This document shows positions 9,074 through 17,510 of a stretch of 64,000 nt of DNA, piece after piece. The position numbers and the translations under genes are program-made. Source of the stretch: Gardnerella swidsinskii (lineage in GTDB: Bacteria; Actinomycetota; Actinomycetes; Actinomycetales; Bifidobacteriaceae); assembly GCF_003397705.1 (NCBI RefSeq), contig NZ_QJVB01000001.1:248001-312000 (forward strand), given 5' to 3'. Within the stretch, counting starts at the first letter, position 1, and each line of letters begins with the position of its first letter. The notes under the pieces were generated by a model, which saw nothing but the letters and a program-made list of their open reading frames with translations, ran no database searches and was not told the DNA's origin.

Positions 9074-9105
9074 AGGACGTTGGTAGCTTGCCAGCGTCCT
9101 TTTTT
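9074..9105 (+). terminator. Rho-independent terminator after argS
   Basis: AGGACGTTGG pairs with CCAGCGTCCT (one G-T) around a 7-base loop, followed by T5. Confidence 0.85.
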
Positions 9106-9274
9106 ATTTTTTATTAGAGACACGCACGAATTATAAGTTTCTATCGATTAAGTACATGCAATTTATTAATATACCCTCTAATATTATTTTTGCTTTAAAT
9201 CCACAAAATTACAAAGTAAGAGATTTAGCTGAATAGTATGTAAATACAAATTTATCCTTATGGGAGGTGTAAGC

Positions 9275-10831
9275 ATGAGCGTCACAACACAAAGTGTCAG
9301 CACAGATAGTGCCCCGAAAAAAAGGAACTTGACCATTATTGAATCCGCGTACGTGGCGGTCATGTTGTTTGGTATGTTCTTTGGCGCAGGAAACCTGATT
9401 TTCCCTGTGTTCCTTGGAGCTAATGCAGGAACTAATTTCGTGCCTGCAACAATTGGCTTTATTGTTACTGGCGTTGGTTTGCCATTGCTTGGTGTTACGG
9501 CTCTTGCAATGAGTCGTGCAAACGGTCTTTTTGAACTTTCTAGTAAGCCGAGCAGAAAATACGGCATGTTCTTTACTTGTGTGCTGTATTTAACAATCGG
9601 ACCATTCTTTGCAATTCCTCGTTGCGCAACAACTTCGTACACTGTTGGTTTGGAGCGCGTTATTCCACAAGACGGAAACGGTCAATTGTATTTGTTCTTG
9701 TTCTCTGTGGTTTTCTTCGCGTTAGCATTCTTCTTTGCTATGAAGCCTAGCGGAATACTTACATGGGTTGGTAAAGTTCTTACGCCGATATTCTTGGTTT
9801 TCTTAGGTATTCTGGTATTTACTGCACTGTTTTCTCCTGTAAGCGGCGCTTCTGCAGATGCTGCTCCTATAGGGAAGTATGTTAATGAATCATTCTTTAC
9901 AGGATTCTTAGATGGCTACAATACAATGGATGCTTTAGCTAGCTTGGCTTTTGGCATTATAGTTGTTAGTACTATTCGATCCTTTGGCGTAAAAGACCCT
10001 AAAGATGTGGCAGTGAATACTGTGCGATCTGGATTCTTTAGCTGCTTGCTTATGGCGTTGATTTACGTCGCAATTGTTGTTGTCGGTGTGCGTAGCCGTG
10101 CACTGTTTAAGCCTGCTGAAAACGGTGGCGTAACTTTGGCGCAAGTTGCACGCTACCATCTTGGAAACGTTGGTTTGCTTGTTCTTGCTGCAACTGTTAC
10201 TCTTGCATGCTTAAAGACGGCAGTTGGTTTAATTGTAAGCTGCTCGGAAACCTTCTCTAAGTTATTCCCTAAGGGTCCTAGCTATCGCGTTTGGTCTGTG
10301 TTGATTACGCTTGTTTCGTTTGGTCTTGCAAACTTTGGTTTGAGCACAATCATCGAATATGCAGTTCCAGTATTGATGTTCTTGTATCCACTGTCAATCG
10401 TATTGATTCTTTTGGCTTTGTGCGGTCGACTTTTTGGAAATTCCAAAGTCGTGTGCGCTTGGACGCTTGGTTTTACTGGTGTTGCAGCGGTATATGATTT
10501 TTTGAATAGTTTGCCACAAGCTTTACGCAGTGCATTGCATATGAACGATATGTTGGTGGTTGTTCAAAACTGGCTACCGTTCTCAGAATTTGGCATGGCG
10601 TGGGTTTGCCCTGCTGTTGTTGGATTTGTTGTTGGTTATGTCCGCATGGTTTTATTTGAAAACAAGGACATGGAAGAGGTGGCTCGTCTAGCTGCTGGTC
10701 CAGATCTTGAAGGCAGTGTTGCTAGCGACGATTATTATTCTTCAAGCGATGCTGAGTTTAACGAGCCTGCTGACTTCGCTGTATCCGCTAAGTCTACTGT
10801 TGACGAACCTAATTTTAGTGAGCAATCCTAA
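9275..10831 (+). CDS. brnQ: Branched-chain amino acid carrier (LIVCS family)
   Basis: The 518-residue multi-spanning protein matches the BrnQ cation symporters that import Leu, Ile and Val across the cytoplasmic membrane. Diagnostic segments are the N-terminal FGMFFGAGNLIFPVFLGANAG, TIGPFFAIPRCATTSYTVG, and the conserved LACLKTAVGLIVSCSETF. About twelve hydrophobic segments can be seen. The C-terminal ~50 residues form an acidic cytoplasmic tail. I chose the ATG at 9275 because GGGAGG at 9261-9266 is correctly spaced before it; the in-frame ATG at 9260 precedes that site. A hairpin follows at 10862. Confidence 0.94.
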   Translation: MSVTTQSVSTDSAPKKRNLTIIESAYVAVMLFGMFFGAGNLIFPVFLGANAGTNFVPATIGFIVTGVGLPLLGVTALAMSRANGLFELSSKPSRKYGMFFTCVLYLTIGPFFAIPRCATTSYTVGLERVIPQDGNGQLYLFLFSVVFFALAFFFAMKPSGILTWVGKVLTPIFLVFLGILVFTALFSPVSGASADAAPIGKYVNESFFTGFLDGYNTMDALASLAFGIIVVSTIRSFGVKDPKDVAVNTVRSGFFSCLLMALIYVAIVVVGVRSRALFKPAENGGVTLAQVARYHLGNVGLLVLAATVTLACLKTAVGLIVSCSETFSKLFPKGPSYRVWSVLITLVSFGLANFGLSTIIEYAVPVLMFLYPLSIVLILLALCGRLFGNSKVVCAWTLGFTGVAAVYDFLNSLPQALRSALHMNDMLVVVQNWLPFSEFGMAWVCPAVVGFVVGYVRMVLFENKDMEEVARLAAGPDLEGSVASDDYYSSSDAEFNEPADFAVSAKSTVDEPNFSEQS

Positions 10832-10861
10832 AGTTTTGTAGCGTCGCGTAGACGTCATAAT

Positions 10862-10910
10862 AATCGCCATATTTTGATGCGTATTTTACGTAACAAGATA
10901 TGGCGATTTT
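10862..10910. terminator. Terminator-like inverted repeat between convergent genes
   Basis: AATCGCCATAT (10862-10872) pairs perfectly with ATATGGCGATT (10898-10908) around a 25-base loop, followed by TTTT. It sits between brnQ and the convergent tautomerase gene and could serve both. Confidence 0.6.
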
Positions 10911-10944
10911 ATGCGACTTGCTAATTGAGGCTTGCGACTTGCGC

Positions 10945-11292
10945 CTAGAAGTTGCCGCCGTTCCAACCCCAGTCAGTAGTTGCAGTGTAACGAATATAAG
11001 TGCGATCCTGTGGAATCCCAAGCTCTCGCTCTAAAGCTGCCATAATCTGCTCAGTTAACTTTTCCCAAGCAGACCCTGGCACGCTGGAACCAAACACGTT
11101 CACCTCAACGTAAGCTGCAGGCTTAGTATTGTCTCCTGCAAAATAAATCGGCATATTGTCCTCGAATGGGCACATGAGCCAATGCTCGCTTTTTCCTGGA
11201 ACTGCGCTAATTGCTTTGCCATAAGCAGCTTTTAATGCGTCACGCTGGGCAGGTGTTGTGCTTACAGAAACATGAGTATGAATAACTGGCAT
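10945..11292 (-). CDS. MIF-like tautomerase
   Basis: This 115-residue protein resembles macrophage migration inhibitory factor and the tautomerase superfamily. It keeps the N-terminal Met-Pro, which gives the catalytic Pro1 after Met removal (MPVIHTHVSVSTTPAQRDALKAAYG). It also has the MIF-type length, a VEVNVFGS strand, and a C-terminal end (YIRYTATTDWGWNGGNF) like the MIF ending with its GWN motif. Such enzymes act on phenylpyruvate-like enols; the physiological substrate here is unknown. MIF in animals is a cytokine, so host interaction is possible but speculative. It is convergent with brnQ and divergent from the GtrA-like gene. Confidence 0.75.
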   Translation of the reverse strand: MPVIHTHVSVSTTPAQRDALKAAYGKAISAVPGKSEHWLMCPFEDNMPIYFAGDNTKPAAYVEVNVFGSSVPGSAWEKLTEQIMAALERELGIPQDRTYIRYTATTDWGWNGGNF

Positions 11293-11367
11293 AATCGCTC
11301 CTTTGCTAAATTTGGTAAGCTTTATTACGTAACAATTATATGTTATTTGTTAGCAGCCGCGTGTTTA

Positions 11368-11883
11368 ATGGATATTATGAAAAAGCTTATTGAACAGGTT
11401 GTAAAGTTTGGAATTGTGGGCGTTATTGCCCTTATTATTGACGTTGCGCTACTCAATTTATTAATGCTTGCGCACTTAAATAATGTGGTTGCGGGTACGA
11501 TTTCTTTCGTAATTTCACTTATCTTCAACTATATTGCCAGTATGAAATACGTCTTTAAACATCGTGAAGATATGGCAAAGTGGATGGAGCTTCTGATTTT
11601 TGTTATTTCCGCAGTTATAGGTTTGCTTATAAACGATTTGATTATTTGGGCTAGTACGTTAGGAATGGTTGAAAGCTTACGCGGATCTGCAGTATACGTT
11701 TTGCGCACAAATATAGGAAAACTTGTAGCTACTGTTGTTGTTGCTGTGTGGAATTTTGTTATACGAAAGTGGCTGCTCGATGATACTAAATCTCAACAGC
11801 CTGGGTATGTTGCGCAAGAAGATACGAGTTTTGCTCACCGTTTGGGAATGTGGTCGCTTAATCATACAAAAAATCGCAAGTAA
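11368..11883 (+). CDS. GtrA-like membrane protein
   Basis: The product (171 residues from the ATG at 11368; 168 from 11377) has the four-helix layout of the GtrA/DPMS family: QVVKFGIVGVIALIIDVALLNLL, FVISLIFNYIASMKYVF, ELLIFVISAVIGLLINDLIIW and IGKLVATVVVAVWNFVIRKWLL. The NFVIRKWLL ending is typical. Family members help move lipid-linked sugars used to glycosylate surface polymers. An upstream in-frame start at 11272 overlaps the tautomerase start region and is unlikely. No clear ribosome binding site was found, so the exact start is uncertain. Confidence 0.8.
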   Translation: MDIMKKLIEQVVKFGIVGVIALIIDVALLNLLMLAHLNNVVAGTISFVISLIFNYIASMKYVFKHREDMAKWMELLIFVISAVIGLLINDLIIWASTLGMVESLRGSAVYVLRTNIGKLVATVVVAVWNFVIRKWLLDDTKSQQPGYVAQEDTSFAHRLGMWSLNHTKNRK

Positions 11884-11917
11884 TTGATTTAATCTTTTAA
11901 ACAGAAAGTAGAACGCA

Positions 11918-12610
11918 ATGCCAGCTACGACAATTCATTTTGTGCGTCATGGAGAAGTTGATAATCCAAATCACGTGTTGTATGAGCGTCTTCCTGGATT
12001 TCATCTTTCGGCTCGCGGAGTGAGGATGGCGCAAGCTACAGCAAAATATATTGCCACTGTTCCGCAAATGCGCGGAATTACTGCAATTTATTCGTCTCCT
12101 CTTGAGCGAACATGTGAAACAGCGCGTGAAATCGAAAATGCTTTGCGCAATATTGCAGATTCTGCCTATGTAAAAGCGCACTGTGACGAAGATTCTGCGC
12201 AATCTCAAGAAAGCGACATTATTTTAGATAAACGCTTAATTGAAGCTGGAAATAATTTCCGCGGGAAACGCATAGGCTACGGTGAAGGCGCACTGTGGAA
12301 AAACAACAATTGGAAGCTTGTTGCGAATTTGTGGAAGCCAAGTTGGGGAGAAAGCTACAGAAGTATTGCCACTAGAGTTGGCGATTTTGTGCGCGAGCAG
12401 GTTCGTAAGCATCCGGGTGAGCAAATCGTTGCAGTTACTCATGAGTCGCCAATCTGGTCTTATAGACACCTACTGGAAACCGGCCACGCTGAACATAATA
12501 TGCTTCTTCGTCACACGGCTTTAGCTTCGATTACTTCTATTACTTACGATTGCGAGACTTTGCGTGTGCTTTCAATTACGTATGTTGATCCTGCTGGGCG
12601 AGTGAAGTAA
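11918..12610 (+). CDS. Histidine phosphatase (phosphoglycerate mutase-like)
   Basis: This 230-residue protein has the histidine phosphatase core: the phospho-acceptor motif FVRHGEVDNP (His at ~residue 11), SSPLERTCETA with the second active-site Arg, the catalytic Glu region, and the second His in VAVTHESPIWSYRH (~residue 178). The superfamily covers mutases, sugar phosphatases and cobalamin phosphatases, and the motifs do not separate these here. It starts 35 bases after the GtrA-like gene and is followed 28 bases later by the acidic hypothetical protein, so the three may be one transcript. Confidence 0.88.
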   Translation: MPATTIHFVRHGEVDNPNHVLYERLPGFHLSARGVRMAQATAKYIATVPQMRGITAIYSSPLERTCETAREIENALRNIADSAYVKAHCDEDSAQSQESDIILDKRLIEAGNNFRGKRIGYGEGALWKNNNWKLVANLWKPSWGESYRSIATRVGDFVREQVRKHPGEQIVAVTHESPIWSYRHLLETGHAEHNMLLRHTALASITSITYDCETLRVLSITYVDPAGRVK

Positions 12611-12638
12611 GTAACATATAATGCGAAGGAGCATTGAA

Positions 12639-13607
12639 ATGGTTAGTTCTGTTGATTCTGTCAAAGATTCTGAAGATATTAAAAATAATGAAAAAAGTAT
12701 GCTAATGCTGAATGATGCAGCGCAATCTGCCGCAAAACTAACGGAATTATGGCCATTGACGGAAGCGCGACACTTAGATAACGACGCAAAATATGCGGAA
12801 AATCTTGAGGTGCGCTCAATGCGAGCAATAGCACGAATACTCACGAATCTTGATGTTACTGTGCCGGATGCTGAATTTGTGTATGAAGGTGCGGATGAAA
12901 TTCCTGGACGTCCGCAAGAAATAGTAGACGCGCTACTTGCTGCCGCCGATGCTTACGACAATATGGATTCATGCTATGAGCCTAACTATGATGAAGCAGA
13001 AGAAGCAATACTAGAAAATAGTAATAATATAAATTCTATTTTTAGTAAGATTGCATCTCATTCTGCCGAAGATTCTAATGCAATAAATGCAGCAGCCGAT
13101 ACGTTAAATGTTGAAGGTAATTGGAGTATTAGCGATATTGACTTTGCAATTAATTATGCGAAACAAATGGTTTCTTGTTATGAAAATAAATCATTGGAAA
13201 CGCAAAAAATTATTGTAGTTTTAAGCTTATTAACAAATCTAATTAAAAAAACTAACGAGATTTGCGAAACTTTACCAATCTTCTTATATATTAACGAAAT
13301 ATGTGAGTGTGCTGGTTTGCCGCGAATGATGTTCAAGGATGCTCAATGGCGTGAGATTGTTGATTGTGTGCGCAATTCTAGCGATAAGTGTAATTGTGAT
13401 ATAAGTGGCGATATAAGTGCGTTGGTCAATTTTATTTCGCCGCTGCTTATTTCAGAGTGGGGAAAGCATCGTGAAGACGTGCTGTGGGATCCTGAAGTTG
13501 CGAAGAAGCTCGCAAAAGAAGAGGATGATAGAAAGTCCCGCGAGGCTCTTGCTGCGAAGTTTGCGCACGTTGAGGGTAATAAAGAATCTACGCAGGCGCT
13601 TGATTAG
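12639..13607 (+). CDS. Acidic hypothetical protein
   Basis: This 322-residue protein is not recognised. It is acidic, predicted helical and lacks a signal peptide or membrane segment. Visible segments include SMRAIARILTNLDVTVPDAEFVYEGADEIPGRPQEIVDALLAAADAYDN in pieces and a charged C-terminus (VAKKLAKEEDDRKSREALAAKFAHVEG). The ATG at 12639 is preferred because GAAGGAG lies just upstream; the ATG at 12621 is within that site. The position directly after the histidine phosphatase suggests cotranscription. No function is proposed. Confidence 0.75.
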   Translation: MVSSVDSVKDSEDIKNNEKSMLMLNDAAQSAAKLTELWPLTEARHLDNDAKYAENLEVRSMRAIARILTNLDVTVPDAEFVYEGADEIPGRPQEIVDALLAAADAYDNMDSCYEPNYDEAEEAILENSNNINSIFSKIASHSAEDSNAINAAADTLNVEGNWSISDIDFAINYAKQMVSCYENKSLETQKIIVVLSLLTNLIKKTNEICETLPIFLYINEICECAGLPRMMFKDAQWREIVDCVRNSSDKCNCDISGDISALVNFISPLLISEWGKHREDVLWDPEVAKKLAKEEDDRKSREALAAKFAHVEGNKESTQALD

Positions 13608-13659
13608 TTTTTAGGTTGACTTATGTTTGATGCGAATGCTGCACGTCCGTAACGCGCGG

Positions 13660-13665
13660 CACAAT
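13660..13665 (+). promoter_or_regulatory. -10-like CACAAT, possible leaderless gltX start
   Basis: CACAAT ends 7 bases before the second in-frame ATG at 13673. The hexamer is weaker than those at valS and argS, but the geometry is the same. Confidence 0.3.
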
Positions 13666-13672
13666 GGAACCT

Positions 13673-15226
13673 ATGACTGATATCGAGGAAACTCAAGAAG
13701 TTGCTAATAATGCAACAAAATCCGCAAAGCCTGAACTTCCAAAGAATGTTCGCGTGCGTTTTTGCCCTTCTCCAACCGGCACACCTCACGTGGGTATGGT
13801 TCGTACCGCGCTATTTAACTGGGCGGAGGCTCGCCATACTCACGGCAAATTGCTTTTCCGTATTGAAGATACCGATAATGAGCGCGATAGTGAGGAAAGC
13901 TACCAGCAGATTATTGAGGCTCTTCGTTGGCTCAATATTGATTGGGACGAGGGCATTGATGTTGGCGGAGATAACGGACCGTATCGCCAGTCCCAGCGTA
14001 TGGAAATTTATAAAGACGTAGCACAAAAGCTTTTTGAAGCAGGATACGCTTATGAATCCTTCTCTACTCCTGAAGAAATTAAGGAGCGTAATATTGCTGC
14101 TGGCCGTCCTGCTGAATTTGGTTACGATGGCTACGATCGCAATCTTACGGAAGAACAGAAGCAAGCTTTCCGCGACGAAGGTCGCAAACCTGCACTTCGC
14201 TTGAAGATGCCAAATGAAGACATTACTTTTAACGATTTAATTCGTGGTGAAATTACTTTTAAAGCCGGATCTGTTCCAGATTATGTGATTGTGCGTCCGA
14301 ATGGCGATCCACTTTATACGCTTACGAACCCTGTTGACGATGCGTTAATGGATGTGAATGTGGTTTTGCGCGGTGAGGATATTTTGAGCTCCACACCTCG
14401 TCAGATTGTGCTTTACCGTTACCTTATGGAAATGGGTATTGCTAAGGAAACTCCACTTTACGGCCATATGCCTTACGTTATGGGCGAAGGTAAGAAGAAG
14501 CTTTCTAAGCGAGATCCAGAGTCCAACTTGTTCTTGCATAGGGATAACGGCTTTATTCCAGAAGGCTTGCTGAATTACTTGGCTTTGCTTGGATGGTCTA
14601 TTGCGCCTGATCGTGACGTGTTCACTATGGACGAGATGGTTGAAAAGTTCGATGTGCGCGACGTTAAGGCAAATCCTGCACACTTTGACTTGGATAAAGC
14701 AATTTCGATTAACGCTGAGCATATTCGTATGCTCGATCCGCAAGATTTCTTGAACCGTTCTGTGCCTTACTTGCATAAGGATGGCGTAGTTAGTGCGGAT
14801 AATTGGGATGCGTTAACTGACCGCGAGCGTGAAGTACTCACCGCTGCTGCGTCTCTTGTACAGCCTCGCGTGCGCTTGCTTGGTGAGGTCGCTGGAATGG
14901 TTGGCAGCCTGTTAAGTGAAGATGGCTACATTGCTCCAGATGATGACGCTCGTAAGCAGTTGAAGGAATCTGCAGGAGAGGTTCTTGACGCTGCGCTCGC
15001 TGCCTTGAAGGACGTTGATGCTTCTGATTGGCATACTGATTCCTTGCACGAGCTTTTGAACAAGAAGCTTGTTGAGGAAGCTGGTTACAAGCCGCGCTTG
15101 GCGTTTGGCCCTGTGCGAGTTGCACTTTCTGGTCGTCGCGTTTCGCCTCCACTGTTTGAGTCCATGGAAATCGTGGGCAAAGACGTGACTTTGGCGCGTT
15201 TGGCTGGTTTGCGCGAGCATTTGTAA
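13673..15226 (+). CDS. gltX: Glutamyl-tRNA synthetase (possibly non-discriminating)
   Basis: This class I synthetase (517 residues from 13673; 520 from the ATG at 13664) charges tRNA-Glu. The HIGH-type motif is [21 protein letters not shown] (split here as [11 protein letters not shown] then VRTALFNWA), followed by [14 protein letters not shown]. The second signature is [11 protein letters not shown] (~residues 272-282). The discontinuous catalytic core and helical anticodon-binding C-terminus are complete. tRNA-Glu and tRNA-Gln genes follow directly. Many actinobacteria lack GlnRS and use a GluRS that also misacylates tRNA-Gln for later amidation; whether that applies here cannot be told from this window. 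Confidence 0.95.
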   Translation: MTDIEETQEVANNATKSAKPELPKNVRVRFCPSPTGTPHVGMVRTALFNWAEARHTHGKLLFRIEDTDNERDSEESYQQIIEALRWLNIDWDEGIDVGGDNGPYRQSQRMEIYKDVAQKLFEAGYAYESFSTPEEIKERNIAAGRPAEFGYDGYDRNLTEEQKQAFRDEGRKPALRLKMPNEDITFNDLIRGEITFKAGSVPDYVIVRPNGDPLYTLTNPVDDALMDVNVVLRGEDILSSTPRQIVLYRYLMEMGIAKETPLYGHMPYVMGEGKKKLSKRDPESNLFLHRDNGFIPEGLLNYLALLGWSIAPDRDVFTMDEMVEKFDVRDVKANPAHFDLDKAISINAEHIRMLDPQDFLNRSVPYLHKDGVVSADNWDALTDREREVLTAAASLVQPRVRLLGEVAGMVGSLLSEDGYIAPDDDARKQLKESAGEVLDAALAALKDVDASDWHTDSLHELLNKKLVEEAGYKPRLAFGPVRVALSGRRVSPPLFESMEIVGKDVTLARLAGLREHL

Positions 15227-15263
15227 ATTACAAATAATTTATAAGCGCAAATAAAATTTGAAT

Positions 15264-15305
15264 AAGGCGGGAGTGTGGCACTATTGCTGCATTTCCGCCT
15301 TTTAT
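15264..15305 (+). terminator. Terminator after gltX
   Basis: AAGGCGG pairs with CCGCCTT around a ~24-base loop and is followed by TTATTTG. It separates gltX from the tRNA-Glu promoter. Confidence 0.7.
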
Positions 15306-15341
15306 TTGTTTTATGCTTAATATATTTTCGACACGCCGCGG

Positions 15342-15370
15342 TTGCAAGTATTTGCTTTATGTTGTAAAGT
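15342..15370 (+). promoter_or_regulatory. Promoter for tRNA-Glu
   Basis: TTGCAA (15342-15347) and TAAAGT (15365-15370) are separated by 17 bases and lie about 40 bases before the mature tRNA-Glu. Confidence 0.5.
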
Positions 15371-15410
15371 CGCTATTTGTTGCGTCAAGAGGCGTAGCTG
15401 ATAAATGAAA

Positions 15411-15483
15411 GCCCCCGTCGTCTAGCGGTCTAGGACTACGCCCTCTCACGGCGCCAACACCGGTTCAAATCCGGTCGGGGGTA
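15411..15483 (+). tRNA. tRNA-Glu (CTC)
   Basis: The cloverleaf closes with acceptor GCCCCCG/CGGGGGT, anticodon stem around loop CTCTCAC (anticodon CTC, reading GAG) and T-arm CCGGTTCAAATCCGG. It is 73 bases long. The CCA is not encoded. Confidence 0.95.
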
Positions 15484-15523
15484 CGAAGACGGAACGGTTC
15501 CAAGAGCCGCGAAGCTTGCCAAT

Positions 15524-15595
15524 TGGGGTATGGTGTAATTGGCAACACAGGTGATTCTGGTTCATCCATTCTTGGTTCGAGTCCAGGTACCCCAG
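15524..15595 (+). tRNA. tRNA-Gln (CTG)
   Basis: The acceptor TGGGGTA pairs with TACCCCA, the anticodon loop is TTCTGGT (anticodon CTG, reading CAG), and the T-loop is TTCGAGT. Length is 72 bases. The U1-A72 pair is typical of tRNA-Gln. Confidence 0.95.
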
Positions 15596-15600
15596 CGAAT

Positions 15601-15626
15601 AGCTCTCGTAGAACGAGAGCTTTTTT
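15601..15626 (+). terminator. Terminator of the tRNA-Glu/Gln transcript
   Basis: AGCTCTCGT pairs perfectly with ACGAGAGCT around a two-base loop, followed by T6. Confidence 0.9.
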
Positions 15627-15663
15627 GTTATCTATCTGTATTACTGCGATTTGTCTCAGCGCG

Positions 15664-15756
15664 CGACCTTTTCTGTACACGGCTGTAAAGTTTCTGCCGC
15701 TTGTTGGCGTGAAAGCGGCAGTTTCTTTACATACATGCTCAGTTTTTGCCGTTTAC
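15664..15756. repeat. Dispersed intergenic repeat, copy A
   Basis: The exact 16-mer GTAAAGTTTCTGCCGC lies at 15685-15700 and TTGTTGGCGTG at 15701-15711; both recur in copy B (45722-45790). The 14-mer TTTTTGCCGTTTAC at 15743-15756 recurs inverted at 63956-63969. A partner AAGCGGCAGTTTCTTTAC (15713-15730) makes part of this copy an imperfect inverted repeat. Confidence 0.6.
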
Positions 15757-15803
15757 TCCCGTTTACCACGCTTGCCGCACGCTTCTTATGTAGCCTTAAA
15801 ATC

Positions 15804-15925
15804 AAAAACCCCGGTGCGTGACCGGGGTTAGAGAAAGAAGAGAAGAAGAGAGGTTTAAGTTATTAAAGTCAAATTCAACTACTTGCTTGTAGTTTATTTC
15901 CCTTTGATGTATATATAATAACCAC
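15804..15925 (-). ncRNA. Candidate small RNA ending in a strong terminator
   Basis: On the minus strand AACCCCGGT pairs perfectly with ACCGGGGTT around a 5-base loop and is followed by TTT-GATTTT, a good terminator. No minus-strand gene lies upstream, so something short is presumably transcribed toward it. A minus-strand -10-like TATATA lies near 15915. The transcript would contain a pyrimidine-rich tract (CTCTCTTCTTCTCTTC) able to pair with purine-rich ribosome binding sites. The 5' end is a guess. Confidence 0.3.
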
Positions 15926-16114
15926 CTTATGCTGAGTGCAGTAATGCGATTACCTGTGAATTGTCTGTGAATTTGTAACTATTTTACTGAAATTGCACGT
16001 TTTTATCGCTTTTAGGTTATTTATTATCAGTATTTGCTTAATTTAGTATTTTTGAATGTAAATAATTTATGTAAACTTGCGCACAAAATTGAGTGAGTCG
16101 CGGCATATCTGCCG

Positions 16115-16120
16115 TATGCT
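16115..16120 (+). promoter_or_regulatory. -10-like TATGCT, predicted leaderless start
   Basis: TATGCT ends 6 bases before the ATG at 16127 and no ribosome binding site is visible. Confidence 0.45.
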
Positions 16121-16126
16121 TAAAGT

Positions 16127-17419
16127 ATGACTGATTCTGCACAATCTGAAGCTCATGCATCTGCGGCACTTCCTTTATCTATTTCGGCTCGTTTAGGACG
16201 TTTGCAGTTCCATCTTTCTGGTAAATTCCGGGTGCTTCAGTGTGCAGATGTTCAAGATGGGTTACGTATTTCACAAGATACTATTCGACTTATTGCTTCT
16301 GCTTGCGATGCTGTGCGACCAGATCTTGTAGTTTTTACTGGAAACCAGATTGCAGGTTATGAAAGAGTATTTGCAAAAACTTTTCAGCGTAGACTCTGGC
16401 AGGAATCTTCCAATATTTCAGCTTCTGATAAGAAGCAATTGGTTGATAAGGTGCACGAATTTGTTGCTAAGTTAATGAAGCCACTAGAAGATCGCAGTAT
16501 TCCGTGGGTTGTTACTTATGGGAATCATGATTTCCAGTGCGGTCTGAGTAATGAAGAGCTTGATAAGATATATCAAGATTTTCCATGTTGCATGAATCGC
16601 AGTGCTTCTAATGTATCTTCTGCAAGTGCTATGCAATCGACAAAATGTGTGTTGCCAAAGCAGATTATTTTTACATGTGAGCCTGGTACTTTTGCCTTGC
16701 CTGTTATGGATGAAAAGCATGAAAAGGTTGTTTTTTCAATAGTTTTAGTTGATTCTGGAGATTATGCTAAATCCGGCGGATATGGTAGCCCTTCTAAAAA
16801 AACTATTGAGTTTATTTCTGGTCTTCCTTCTTATTTGCCTGAGCATATTTGCGTTTTTCAGCATTTTCCATTGCCGCAATATTATCGTGTTCTTCGTGAA
16901 GTTCCGCAAGAACTTGCTGCGCGCGAACATGCTATTGAAGGGTATCGTACTTTTGCTGGTCGCTATTATGCTCTTGACGAAAAACATGTTCTGCCCGATG
17001 GGTATTTAGGTGAAGGAATCAGCTGCCCTGACGTCGATAGTGGTGAATACGCTGCTTTGCTTGATGCAGGAGCTTTTGCGCTAATTGCCGGTCACGATCA
17101 CCGCAATTCTTTCGCAGCTAAAGATCACGAGAGTAATATGCTATTTGTTGCCACTCCTACATGTGGTTTTGGATCTTACGGCCCTGAACCTGCTAAAAGA
17201 GGCGTGCGCTTGCTCGAATTTGATATTCGTCACCCGTTTGAACCGCGTACGCAAATGCTTGAATTTGGGAATCTTGTTGGCAAACCTTCTTCCAAAAAAG
17301 CCTATACTTATGCTCTTACAGCTGAATCTGAGCATGAATTGCCAGAAGTGGATTTATTACGTAAACCATCATTACTTACTAGATTGATTCGTCGATGGCG
17401 TCAACGATCTACGCGCTAA
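16127..17419 (+). CDS. Calcineurin-like metallophosphoesterase
   Basis: This 430-residue protein carries the metallophosphoesterase motif series: CADVQDG (first metal site, with Gln where many have His), DLVVFTGNQI (GN in place of GD), VVTYGNHDF (GNHD), CVFQHFPLP (metal-binding His) and ALIAGHDHRNSF (GHxH). The order and overall layout resemble the purple-acid-phosphatase-like/Icc-type branch. There is no signal peptide, so it is probably cytoplasmic. The substrate is unknown; several two-metal ligands differ from the consensus, which may matter for metal preference. It is followed by murA on the same strand. Confidence 0.85.
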   Translation: MTDSAQSEAHASAALPLSISARLGRLQFHLSGKFRVLQCADVQDGLRISQDTIRLIASACDAVRPDLVVFTGNQIAGYERVFAKTFQRRLWQESSNISASDKKQLVDKVHEFVAKLMKPLEDRSIPWVVTYGNHDFQCGLSNEELDKIYQDFPCCMNRSASNVSSASAMQSTKCVLPKQIIFTCEPGTFALPVMDEKHEKVVFSIVLVDSGDYAKSGGYGSPSKKTIEFISGLPSYLPEHICVFQHFPLPQYYRVLREVPQELAAREHAIEGYRTFAGRYYALDEKHVLPDGYLGEGISCPDVDSGEYAALLDAGAFALIAGHDHRNSFAAKDHESNMLFVATPTCGFGSYGPEPAKRGVRLLEFDIRHPFEPRTQMLEFGNLVGKPSSKKAYTYALTAESEHELPEVDLLRKPSLLTRLIRRWRQRSTR

Positions 17420-17510
17420 TTTAATCAGTTTTAATAGATTGCATGAGCGCGTTGGCAAATATGCCGGTATTATAGTGAATAGTGTTTTAGCGCGAACGAA
17501 AGAGGTAAAT

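Larger units (their letters stand above)
15627..16114. other. Gene-free region with repeat copy and minus-strand terminator
   Basis: Almost 490 bases carry no convincing gene. It holds one copy of the dispersed GTAAAGTTTCTGCCGC repeat, a minus-strand terminator hairpin at 15804-15829, a purine-rich tract (15830-15853) and a very AT-rich stretch with TATATATAAT at 15913-15922. An apparent plus-strand frame from 15523 passes through tRNA-Gln and is not coding. Confidence 0.6.

Noticed and set aside
15523-15831. Plus-strand frame of 102 codons
   Set aside because: It begins in tRNA-Gln, passes through its terminator and a repeat, and has no protein features.
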